Assembly: GCA_002440825.1 (NCBI GenBank)
Contig: DJVH01000104.1
Span: forward strand, 3,678 to 67,677
Direction of reading: 5' to 3'
From: Bacteriovoracaceae bacterium UBA6261
Lineage (GTDB): Bacteria > Bdellovibrionota > Bacteriovoracia > Bacteriovoracales > Bacteriovoracaceae
DNA: 64,000 bases
The notes beneath the pieces are model-generated. The model worked only from the letters and a program-made list of their open reading frames with translations, did no database searches and had not been told where the DNA came from. Position numbers and translations under genes: made by a program. Positions 16,884 through 25,054 of this stretch are shown here, one piece after another (the stretch's first letter is position 1; each line of letters begins with the position of its first letter).

Positions 16884-16970
16884 ATGATGCCGGAAGAGAT
16901 GCAGGCAACTTTAGCGACACTTCTTTTGATGTTCGCTATGGTCGCAATGATGTGCCTTAAAACTTTTTAA
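16884..16970 (+). CDS. Possible 28-aa hydrophobic small protein
   Basis: A short open frame, ATG to TAA, with a TAAGGA ribosome binding site (16871-16876) seven bases upstream. The peptide has a polar start (MMPEEMQ) and a single hydrophobic stretch of about 16 residues (TLATLLLMFAMVAMMC), like bacterial small membrane proteins. It ends 40 bp before the -10 box of the glutamine synthetase gene. There is no homology evidence, so it is a proposal. Confidence 0.45.
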   Translation: MMPEEMQATLATLLLMFAMVAMMCLKTF

Positions 16971-17009
16971 ATTTTAAAGATACTTCTTTAATCTTTGTTT
17001 ATTCCTTCC

Positions 17010-17015
17010 TATAAT
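17010..17015 (+). promoter_or_regulatory. -10 element of the glutamine synthetase gene
   Basis: A perfect TATAAT lies 41 bp before the ATG at 17056. No good -35 was seen at the standard 17-bp spacing (TTTAAT), so it may depend on an activator. The ribosome binding site is CTGGAGGA. Confidence 0.5.
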
Positions 17016-17055
17016 CTAGGTCCGAGAGACTATAACCCATACGTCTGGAGGACCA

Positions 17056-19242
17056 ATGACCGATTCAACCGTTTCAGCCCTTCGTAACAAGGCCACTTCG
17101 AGAACACCAAGACATTTCGAAATTCCAAAAGACAACAGAGGTCTCCCTAAACGCGTTAGCGATTATTACGGGGAGCTGACTTTCGATTTCAAAAAATCAG
17201 AAGACATTTCTGATTCTACAAAAAGAGAAATCGTCAAAGCAATCGAGGCGGGTCATGGAATAAAAAAAGATCACGCTGAAGCTGTCGCAAAAGCGGTTAC
17301 TGATTGGGCCGTGAAAAACGGTGCCACTCACTTCTGTCACTGGTTCCAGCCGCTCACAGGCGGGACGGCAGAAAAACATGATGCTTTCTTCCAGTTAAAA
17401 GATGGAAGACCTATTGAAAGATTATCAGCGTCTCAACTTATGCAAGGTGAACCTGATGCTTCTTCATTTCCAAATGGTGGATCGCGTTCGACTTTCGAGG
17501 CGCGTGGTTACACGACCTGGGATCTCACATCGCCGATGTTTTTGATGGAATCAACAAACGGAAGAACACTTTGTATTCCAACGGCGTTTGTTTCCTACAA
17601 TGGCGACGCTCTCGACGTTAAAACTCCGCTGCTTAGATCAATTTCAAAACTTTCTGAAGCTGCAACGAAATTCATGAATCTTTCCGGTCATAAAGAAACG
17701 ACTTCTGTTCACACAACTTGTGGTGCGGAACAGGAATATTTTTTAATCGATAAAGCTTTTTATTATGCTCGTCCTGACCTTCTCATGACTGGCAGAACTC
17801 TTTTTGGTGCCCTTACAACCCGCAATCAGCAGCTGGAAGATCACTATTTTGGTTTGATTCCTGATCGCGTCCTTGCTTTCATGCAAGAGCTGGATTTTGA
17901 ACTTCACCGACTGGGAATTCCTGCTAAAACCCGTCACAACGAAGTTGCTCCTGCCCAATTTGAACTCGCTCCGATTTTCTCTGAAGCCAACGTCGCCGCT
18001 GACAACAATCAGATGGTCATGACAACGATGAGAAGAATTGCTGAGAAACACGACATGATGGTTCTTTTACATGAGAAACCATTTGCAGGCATCAACGGTT
18101 CAGGCAAACACGTGAACTGGTCGATGAGTGACAATAATGGATTGAACCTTCTTGAACCAGGCTCAGAGCCGCAGTCAAACCTGCGCTTTCTTGCAACGAT
18201 CGCGATTATCGTCAAAGCTCTTCACCGTCATTCGAAGGCCCTTCGCATGGCCATTTCAGGAGCAGGAAACGATCACCGTCTTGGCGCAAACGAAGCCCCA
18301 CCTTCGATTATTTCTGCGTATCTCGGCGATACACTTGGACATATTTTTCAGGCGATTGCTGAAGAGAAAACGTTTTCTCCAACCATGAATCAGGTGATGG
18401 ATCTTGGAACGAGTCAGCTGGCCCACTTGTTAAAAGACAATACTGACAGAAACAGAACATCTCCTTTTGCTTTCACTGGGAATAAATTTGAATTCCGCGC
18501 AGTCGGTTCAAGCCATGCTATTGGCTTTCCCATGACTATTCTGAATGCAGCAGTCACTGATGTTATGAATGAAGCCAATGCCTATCTTGAATCCGAATTG
18601 AGCAAGGGAATCACTGTTGATCAAGCCTTGACAGCGCTGACGAAAAAACTCGCTTCAGAGTCACAGGTTGCCGTTTTCAACGGAGACGGTTATTCAAAAG
18701 AGTGGGTTGAAGAAGCGAAACGCAGAGGTCTTCCAAATCTTCGCACGACACCCGAAGCATTGAAGACAATGACGGAGAAAGAAACTTATCAATTCCTTGT
18801 TGAACTTGGTATTTTCAAAGCGGAAGAAATCGACACTCGTTACAACGTTCTTCTTGAGAGATATATCAAGATCAGAGAAATTGAACTTGAAACTCAGATT
18901 GATATGATTCACCAATTTGTTATTCCATCAGGACTTGAATATAAAAAAGTTCTTGCTGATATTATTAAGGATCAACAGGTCATCGGTGTGTCTTCACAAT
19001 TTGAAATGGAAGCGTATAAAAAAGTTACCGCGAAGATTGATGAAATTCATGCGCTTTCTCAAAGCCTCGCTAAAGAACTCAACGGCGATCATTCAGATCA
19101 CCAGAAATACGCTGAAAAAATTGCAAGTGAACTGATGACGACTTCGACAACAATGGCAACTGTCTGTAACGAGCTGGAAGAGTTGATTCCTAATCAATTC
19201 TATAGTCTTCCTAAATATTACGACATGCTTTTCCTTCGTTAA
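17056..19242 (+). CDS. glnN: Type III glutamine synthetase
   Basis: ATP-dependent synthesis of glutamine from glutamate and ammonia in the cytoplasm. The 728 residues match the length of the GSIII class (about 700-730) rather than GSI or GSII. Class signatures are present: HNEVAPAQFELAPIF and HEKPFAGINGSGKHVNWS, with the TTCGAEQEYFLID strand carrying the catalytic glutamates. The long C-terminal helical region (about 580-728) is typical of GSIII. A good ribosome binding site and a TATAAT box precede the gene, and an intrinsic terminator follows it, so it is monocistronic. No PII or adenylyltransferase gene is nearby. Confidence 0.96.
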   Translation: MTDSTVSALRNKATSRTPRHFEIPKDNRGLPKRVSDYYGELTFDFKKSEDISDSTKREIVKAIEAGHGIKKDHAEAVAKAVTDWAVKNGATHFCHWFQPLTGGTAEKHDAFFQLKDGRPIERLSASQLMQGEPDASSFPNGGSRSTFEARGYTTWDLTSPMFLMESTNGRTLCIPTAFVSYNGDALDVKTPLLRSISKLSEAATKFMNLSGHKETTSVHTTCGAEQEYFLIDKAFYYARPDLLMTGRTLFGALTTRNQQLEDHYFGLIPDRVLAFMQELDFELHRLGIPAKTRHNEVAPAQFELAPIFSEANVAADNNQMVMTTMRRIAEKHDMMVLLHEKPFAGINGSGKHVNWSMSDNNGLNLLEPGSEPQSNLRFLATIAIIVKALHRHSKALRMAISGAGNDHRLGANEAPPSIISAYLGDTLGHIFQAIAEEKTFSPTMNQVMDLGTSQLAHLLKDNTDRNRTSPFAFTGNKFEFRAVGSSHAIGFPMTILNAAVTDVMNEANAYLESELSKGITVDQALTALTKKLASESQVAVFNGDGYSKEWVEEAKRRGLPNLRTTPEALKTMTEKETYQFLVELGIFKAEEIDTRYNVLLERYIKIREIELETQIDMIHQFVIPSGLEYKKVLADIIKDQQVIGVSSQFEMEAYKKVTAKIDEIHALSQSLAKELNGDHSDHQKYAEKIASELMTTSTTMATVCNELEELIPNQFYSLPKYYDMLFLR

Positions 19243-19276
19243 GAACTGTCACAAATAGCTAAACAGTTAATTAGAG

Positions 19277-19301
19277 GGGCCGGAATTATCCGGCCCTTTT
19301 T
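19277..19301 (+). terminator. Rho-independent terminator of glnN
   Basis: GGGCCGG (19277-19283) pairs perfectly with CCGGCCC (19290-19296) around an AATTAT loop, followed by a run of five T. Confidence 0.9.
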
Positions 19302-19387
19302 GTTTTGTCTGTAAAAAATTCAGCTTTCTTGAGCTTTTTTCCCTCTATGTTAGAGTCCCTCATCCAAATTCTAAAGAGGTATTCAAT

Positions 19388-19885
19388 ATGAAAAAAATGA
19401 TTTTTATTATGGCCGCATTAATGAGCATGTCTGCTTTTGCTGACTCTGTTACGACAAGAGTTGGTGCCTTTAAAGGAAAATTGACTGTCGCTGCTGAACT
19501 TGATGTAAAAAAAGTCGACGTTGTTATCAGAAACCAATTCTGTAATTTCTGGGGGACAACGTGTGCCGGCGGGCCAAGTGATATTGCTTCTCTTCCAATT
19601 CTTGTAACTGAAAGCACTGATGGAAAAACAATTTCTTTTGAAAATGCTGGTAACGAACAAAACTCTTCTTTGAAAGTCGGAAACCGTTTCAGCAGCTGTA
19701 ATGTTGACTTATACGTTGAAGCGATCAATTCAAAAGGACAAATCCTGAGAGGTTCAAAATCACTTCTTTGGAAAAATGATAAAGAGCTTTGCACTTCTAG
19801 AGAAAGAGTGACAGCAATCGTAAAAGAATCACTGTCAAAACCACTTTCATTGAGCGAAGGCTTCAATTACATTTCAATCAAATAA
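19388..19885 (+). CDS. Small exported protein of unknown function
   Basis: 165 residues with a clear signal peptide (MKKMIFIMAALMSMSAFA). The mature protein is predicted rich in beta strands and has four cysteines (NQFCNFW, GTTCAGG, FSSCN, KELCTS). An AGAGG ribosome binding site precedes the ATG. I do not recognise the family. It is convergent with the Cti gene. Confidence 0.78.
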   Translation: MKKMIFIMAALMSMSAFADSVTTRVGAFKGKLTVAAELDVKKVDVVIRNQFCNFWGTTCAGGPSDIASLPILVTESTDGKTISFENAGNEQNSSLKVGNRFSSCNVDLYVEAINSKGQILRGSKSLLWKNDKELCTSRERVTAIVKESLSKPLSLSEGFNYISIK

Positions 19886-19891
19886 AAAGTT

Positions 19892-22189
19892 TTATTGCAT
19901 GAAATAGCGGGACAGATCTAACTGTCCCGCTTCTTCCGGATCTGTTTCTAAAAACTTCTGATAAAGAGAATCAAAAACAGGCCAGAAATCCGGCGACAGT
20001 CTCGAAACTCCATACATATTTTCAATTAACTTATAGTCGCTGGCATTGCTGACTTTCTTTACTTTATCGACAAAGTCTTTCATTTTGTTTTCTTCGACAA
20101 CAAAGAAAAGATTCGGATAGAAGGCCTTGAAACCCTGGATAAAAGTCAAAGTCTCTTCTTCAGGTGCAAGCCGCATTGATTCTCCCAGAATCCAGGAGAT
20201 GTTTTCATGTTCGCGGTTTCTGATCACAGAATAAACGTCAAAGCCTTTTTGTTTTTTGATAATGAGATAACTCGATTCCGGAAAGAAATTGGGAAAACGC
20301 ATGCGGCCTTCTGGACGAGTGGAGGCCATCTGTTTTAAATATTCAACACTCTCATTGGTCCCAGGGCCTGTGGCTTCATTGATATTTAATTTTTTCCAGT
20401 TCAAACGATCAATGTCACCTCTGACTGTAGGTGAAAATGTTTTAGTGAAAAGAGTTTCTATGAATTCTGCGGGGGCCTTCTCTGGATTTTTATAAGTGAT
20501 TCCTGTCGGCAGATCCTGAATGAGCAGAGGAAACATGTATTTCATTCGAGCTTCAGTAAAAAGTCCTTTGTACCAGGATTGCCGGATGGGCAGTCGTTGT
20601 TCTTGCGGAAGAAAGAGGAGATAGTTTTCTTCGGCTTCCATCCTGATATAGTCCATGTAAAGGCGGGTGAGAAACTGATGGCCCACGTTGCCGAAGACAT
20701 CAAAATTGACAACGAGGTTATACACAAGTCTTTCCAGTAGAGAGAAATCCAGAACAAAAACCGTTTTTGATAAATCTCCGGTGAAGCCTTTTGTCACAAC
20801 CGCATTATTGTCGTGGCGAAAAACCGTCAGAACAGCATTGTCATTTTTCTCATCGCCGTTCCATAAGTCTGCATAGGTGTAACCTTTGATGATGTTTTTC
20901 TTGAGCCAGTCTTTTTTCTTTATTCGATACTCTTCACGTTTTTGAGCAATCGTATTAGTCAAAAGAATGGAGTCTTTTAACTTAACATCAGAACCCCAGG
21001 CCCCTGGAAGAATAAGCTGTTCGAGTGTTTTTTCATCGACCGTATTATTCTTGGTGAGGTAACCCGATTCAGGTTTGAGAAAAAGAACATAAAATTGCTC
21101 CTGAATGGAGTTCAGAGCGTTGCTGCCAAAACAAACTGGTCCCTTGATAAAAGTACTGACCATGTAATAAGCGTGATTGAGCAGAAACTGGTAACGTGCA
21201 GCCGGCGGAATGTCTCTGAAGGCCAGAAATGGATTTTCTGCAATCTTATTGGAATAAGAGTCTTCGAGCTTTTTAAAACTCACGTGCCATTTCTTGTCAT
21301 AAAAAAGTTTTTTTGTTGATTCAAGAACGGCCCGTGAAAAAAGAAATGGCATATGATTTTTTGCTACAATAATTTCATCGACGGGCTTAAGACAATAGTA
21401 AAACTGATTCATCCCTGGATAATCGTTTGGTCTTCGCGTGGCGATTTCGTCAATACTCAGATCACACGCCGTTTTTGATCGCACCAGACGGAAGAATTGT
21501 CTTGGCTCTTTTTCAAAATAAATATGCGCAAGAAAAAGATGCTCATACAGATACCGTGAAACCAGTTTTTCTTTCAGCGTGGGTTTATTTAAAAACATCT
21601 CCCATTCAAGGACTTCCAGCTCAACACTTTTAGGCACGGACAATTTTTGATCCGGACCACGCGCTCCATTCTTCACCCACGTCTCGAGTGTTTTAATCTC
21701 TTCCTCTTTCAAAGGTTGCAGTCCATAAGGCATTTTGAGATCTTCATTGCGCGAAAAAATGCTTTTTAGAGATTCGACGTCACGTGGACAGGTCATACTT
21801 TCTTCAACGGAGTTTGCAGGAAGATCGCGAAGATTGATGGGCTTCGTCCGCATCATCTCCATGAAGAGATTCTTTTCAACATCAGTGCTGGTATTGACCG
21901 GAACAAATCCCATTTTCCTCCAGCTGTAGGCGTCTTTGGCATCAATGCCCAGCCTTGTTGGGGGCACGCTGTCTATTCTCGTTCCATTATAAACGTTTTC
22001 CCGATGAGCTCCGCGCTCAAAGCCATCATAGCTTGAAAGATTGAGCTGACAGGGGCTGGTGTAACAGCTGTGGCAGGCAATACAACGATTCTCAAACAGA
22101 GGTCTTATTTTTTCTCTGTATTCGTCGGCGAGCAAAGTCGTGTAAAAAAAGAAAAAAGAAACGAGGGCGAAGAAACTTTTTCTAATCAT
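19892..22189 (-). CDS. cti: Fatty acid cis/trans isomerase (Cti)
   Basis: Periplasmic heme enzyme that converts cis- to trans-unsaturated acyl chains in membrane phospholipids, a rapid response to solvents, heat and other membrane stress. The 765 residues match the family length. A signal peptide (about 1-21) is followed by the heme motif CIACH (36-40) in the family-specific context CIACHSCYTSPCQL, and by the NLSSYDGFERGA segment. Its start overlaps the end of a methyltransferase gene by 8 nt, so the two are one operon. This enzyme has mainly been described in Pseudomonas and Vibrio; here it is inferred from sequence only. Confidence 0.9.
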   Translation of the reverse strand: MIRKSFFALVSFFFFYTTLLADEYREKIRPLFENRCIACHSCYTSPCQLNLSSYDGFERGAHRENVYNGTRIDSVPPTRLGIDAKDAYSWRKMGFVPVNTSTDVEKNLFMEMMRTKPINLRDLPANSVEESMTCPRDVESLKSIFSRNEDLKMPYGLQPLKEEEIKTLETWVKNGARGPDQKLSVPKSVELEVLEWEMFLNKPTLKEKLVSRYLYEHLFLAHIYFEKEPRQFFRLVRSKTACDLSIDEIATRRPNDYPGMNQFYYCLKPVDEIIVAKNHMPFLFSRAVLESTKKLFYDKKWHVSFKKLEDSYSNKIAENPFLAFRDIPPAARYQFLLNHAYYMVSTFIKGPVCFGSNALNSIQEQFYVLFLKPESGYLTKNNTVDEKTLEQLILPGAWGSDVKLKDSILLTNTIAQKREEYRIKKKDWLKKNIIKGYTYADLWNGDEKNDNAVLTVFRHDNNAVVTKGFTGDLSKTVFVLDFSLLERLVYNLVVNFDVFGNVGHQFLTRLYMDYIRMEAEENYLLFLPQEQRLPIRQSWYKGLFTEARMKYMFPLLIQDLPTGITYKNPEKAPAEFIETLFTKTFSPTVRGDIDRLNWKKLNINEATGPGTNESVEYLKQMASTRPEGRMRFPNFFPESSYLIIKKQKGFDVYSVIRNREHENISWILGESMRLAPEEETLTFIQGFKAFYPNLFFVVEENKMKDFVDKVKKVSNASDYKLIENMYGVSRLSPDFWPVFDSLYQKFLETDPEEAGQLDLSRYFMQ

Positions 22190-23432
22190 TGGTTATCCGT
22201 CTGGTCGCCAGAATCCCAATGTTTCTGGGTGAAAGTGGTTCATCAAAATATTGCTCTACAGAAACAGTATAACCACTTTCTTCGAGGTAAAGCACCCTGT
22301 CTAATAAAAGATAAACTTCAAGCGGACGGCCTAACTGCCAGCGGATGAGATTGCATATCCACATTTTGCGGAGCTGATCCTGAGTTTCAGCTGAATGGTA
22401 GAAAGCATTCAATTCTTCATCCGTATAGTGATGCTCGAGATTGAGCTCTTTCAGTTTGCTGCGAATGTATTCACTGAAGGGTCCCCAATACGTTTTGACC
22501 GGACATTCACCAACGTCAGTGAAAAATTTATTGTTCAAAGTCTTCATTAAAAATAAATGAAGAGCGTAGCGGTAGTACTTAACTCTTTCTTTGGTCTTAT
22601 ATACTTCAAAATCCATCTGAGCATGTGACCGTGTCGCCAGGCTGAGTGAATAGAGGTTTAAAGGCAGAGCTCCCTTCTGGCGATAAAATTCTGACAGAGG
22701 AAATTCGCTTTGAGGATCCAGGCGGTGATAGCAGCAGCCAAAACTTAAAAGTCCCGCCGTTTTATTTTCAACAGTGTTCTTTATAAGATGAACAGCAAGT
22801 CCTCCACAGGTGTGCAATCCCAGCGAGAAAGATTCTCTTTTAAAAACATCGACGAGCGCTTCTTTTTCAGAGTCAGACCCAAAGGTGACGTTGACGAATT
22901 TGATCTCCGCCGCATCTTTGGGATGGCGGAATTTATTCAAACGCTTTTTGCCGATTTCCTGAAAAGTGGCGTCGCGGTCAAGGGACACAGAGGGGATGGA
23001 ATGGTAAAGAGAGAGAACGCGGGAGAGATGGCCCACACCGCCGCCGATATCCACAACATAATTGAAGTGTGGACGGATTTTTTTTAAGCGCGGTACGATG
23101 CGCTCAATTTCATGGCGCTTCTTTTTTTTCATTCCGTTGTAGGCCCAATCTTCCATACGCGGCAGCGGACTTTCGGGGATTATAGGCAAATCGGAAAGAG
23201 AAATGGCCTCCTGCATGAAGGCAGCAAAGCCTGAGTTTTCGATTTTTGGAATTATTTTTTTACAATCAATGTCGTATAACTCGACCTGCGAGAGCGAGCT
23301 CAGGAGATCCACCCAATCTTTGGGGTAGTAATCGATCGCTTCGGGGTATTGATTCATGATTTCATCTTCCCACATACGCGTGTAGCGGGAGAGGAAATCC
23401 CTGAGGCTTAAGGCCTGACTTTTAATATCCAT
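22182..23432 (-). CDS. METTL25/RRNAD1-like SAM-dependent methyltransferase
   Basis: A 416-residue protein of the Methyltransf_32 type. The SAM-binding motif I reads VVDIGGGVGHLSRVLS (about 130-145), and the family segment LGLHTCGGLAVHLI with the following LLSFGCCYHRL matches eukaryotic METTL25/RRNAD1 and bacterial relatives. Substrate is unknown. The ATG at 23432 is preferred to 23456, because residues from there align best with a clean start and the other would overlap murD. The gene overlaps cti at its 3' end. Only 18 bp separate its start from the divergent murD start, so the two promoters must lie inside each other's genes. Confidence 0.82.
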   Translation of the reverse strand: MDIKSQALSLRDFLSRYTRMWEDEIMNQYPEAIDYYPKDWVDLLSSLSQVELYDIDCKKIIPKIENSGFAAFMQEAISLSDLPIIPESPLPRMEDWAYNGMKKKKRHEIERIVPRLKKIRPHFNYVVDIGGGVGHLSRVLSLYHSIPSVSLDRDATFQEIGKKRLNKFRHPKDAAEIKFVNVTFGSDSEKEALVDVFKRESFSLGLHTCGGLAVHLIKNTVENKTAGLLSFGCCYHRLDPQSEFPLSEFYRQKGALPLNLYSLSLATRSHAQMDFEVYKTKERVKYYRYALHLFLMKTLNNKFFTDVGECPVKTYWGPFSEYIRSKLKELNLEHHYTDEELNAFYHSAETQDQLRKMWICNLIRWQLGRPLEVYLLLDRVLYLEESGYTVSVEQYFDEPLSPRNIGILATRRITND

Positions 23433-23450
23433 AAGAGGACAATACCACCC

Positions 23451-24812
23451 ATGCAAAATATAAAAAAGTTGAATTTGAACGACAGAAAAATTGCAGTTTA
23501 CGGAATGGGGGTTTCAGGACTTTCCGCTCTTCGCATGCTGAAGGCCCTGGGAGCAGAAACCATTGCGATTAACTCCGGTGAAGTTAAAAACTGGGCCAAA
23601 TCACCAGGCGTGCTGGATTACACCTCAATAAATAATTGTTACGCAGAAGATGACCTTCATCTGCCTCGCGTTCTAGACTCTGTGGACCTGGTTATTCTTT
23701 CTCCAGGTATACCCCGCGACCACTCACTTCTTGAATCCTTACATCGAAAGAAAATTCCCGTCTCAGGTGAAATTGAACTTGCTTACCGCTATCTGGAATC
23801 GGTGGGGAAGTGTAAACCGATTATCGGCATAACCGGAACAAACGGGAAAACGACAACGACAACTTTTCTTGGTGAAATGATCGAAATGGATCACAAAAAA
23901 GTTTTTGTCGGTGGAAATATCGGAACACCATTCTGCGATTATGCTTTCGCTATTTTAAACGGCAAACCAGAAGTGGATTTTATTCTGCTTGAGCTTTCCA
24001 GTTTTCAACTTGAAAGCATTGATCATTTTCACGTGAATGTCGCGATGATTTTAAATTTATATCAGAACCACGGCGAACGCTATACTTCCATCGAAGATTA
24101 CGGCCGGGCCAAATTCTGGATCACCAATCATTTTACTGAAAATGATGTTCTCATTTATCCCGAAGATTTTCCTTTTGTTGCCGAGTGGGCCCTGAAACAA
24201 AAAGGAAAGAAGCGCACGGTGAACACGAAACATCCGGTAAGTGCTTACGATTTGTCGGCGTTCAAGCTGCCGGGGATTCACAATAAGGTGAACTTGAATT
24301 TTATTCTGGAAGCGGCCGAAGTGATCGGTCTGTCTCCAGAGGCCATTCAAAAAAGCATCAATACATTTGCAGGTGTCCATCACCGCATTGAATATGTTGA
24401 TGGTGTATCAAGCCTTCCTCATTTCAAAGTTTACAACGATGCCAAGAGTACCAACTGGGATGCAACCTTGACTGCCGTCAAGGCCATGGAAGGACTCGGA
24501 GAACTTTCACTCATCATCGGAGGAAAAAAACGCGGACACGGCGATTCAATTCTCCCTTACCTGGACTTTCTCAAAGAACATGTGAAGCATTTCTATCTGA
24601 TAGGTGAAATGGGCGATGAAATCGAAGCTGAGATCAAAGGCAAAGTGGACTATAAAAAAAGTGGAACACTGGAAGCGGTCGTGACGGAAGTGAGATCACT
24701 GAAAACAGAAAAAGAAAGCGTCCTGTTGTTTTCTCCTGGGTTTCCTTCTTTTGATCAATTCAAAAATTATGCTCAACGAGGCGATCATTTCATGAGTCTG
24801 CTGCGCTCTTAA
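23451..24812 (+). CDS. murD: UDP-N-acetylmuramoyl-L-alanine:D-glutamate ligase
   Basis: Cytoplasmic peptidoglycan precursor ligase that adds D-glutamate to UDP-MurNAc-L-Ala. At 453 residues it has the normal length. The N-terminal Rossmann-like domain (VYGMGVSGLSALRML) is followed by the P-loop GITGTNGKTTTTTF, the central domain with ELSSFQLESI, and the C-terminal Mur domain with FKVYNDAKSTNWDATLTAV. It is not in a mur cluster here. A GAGG ribosome binding site lies upstream, though 12 nt from the ATG. The 3' end overlaps a small convergent reading frame by 4 nt. Confidence 0.96.
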   Translation: MQNIKKLNLNDRKIAVYGMGVSGLSALRMLKALGAETIAINSGEVKNWAKSPGVLDYTSINNCYAEDDLHLPRVLDSVDLVILSPGIPRDHSLLESLHRKKIPVSGEIELAYRYLESVGKCKPIIGITGTNGKTTTTTFLGEMIEMDHKKVFVGGNIGTPFCDYAFAILNGKPEVDFILLELSSFQLESIDHFHVNVAMILNLYQNHGERYTSIEDYGRAKFWITNHFTENDVLIYPEDFPFVAEWALKQKGKKRTVNTKHPVSAYDLSAFKLPGIHNKVNLNFILEAAEVIGLSPEAIQKSINTFAGVHHRIEYVDGVSSLPHFKVYNDAKSTNWDATLTAVKAMEGLGELSLIIGGKKRGHGDSILPYLDFLKEHVKHFYLIGEMGDEIEAEIKGKVDYKKSGTLEAVVTEVRSLKTEKESVLLFSPGFPSFDQFKNYAQRGDHFMSLLRS

Positions 24813-24973
24813 CGAATAGGCTTTAAAGCGTTCGAGGGAGGCTCACTGGCAATGGTGCGTGCTTGCTCACGCTCATGCTCTGAATGACCGAAGTGCCTCA
24901 TATTGTCTACAATCCCCACTTTGAAAAGGAAGAGGCCGACAATAATGAAAATAGGATGGAGTTTTGGTTTCAT
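24809..24973 (-). CDS. Small membrane protein, 54 aa (hypothetical)
   Basis: A short open frame starting at the ATG at 24973, chosen over an earlier one at 25018, because the shorter form opens with a usual MKPKLHP start before a single hydrophobic helix (IFIIVGLFLFKVGIV, about residues 8-22). The rest is polar and charged. It converges on murD with a 4-nt overlap. There are 12-bp direct repeats at its 5' end. No homologue is recognised; a real gene is likely but not proven. Confidence 0.45.
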   Translation of the reverse strand: MKPKLHPIFIIVGLFLFKVGIVDNMRHFGHSEHEREQARTIASEPPSNALKPIR

Positions 24974-25054
24974 ATACTCTCTACATTGGGTTATACTCTC
25001 TACCGCCGTTATCGGCATAAACCCTAAATAACTTTAGTAAAAAGGTTCAGTTTT

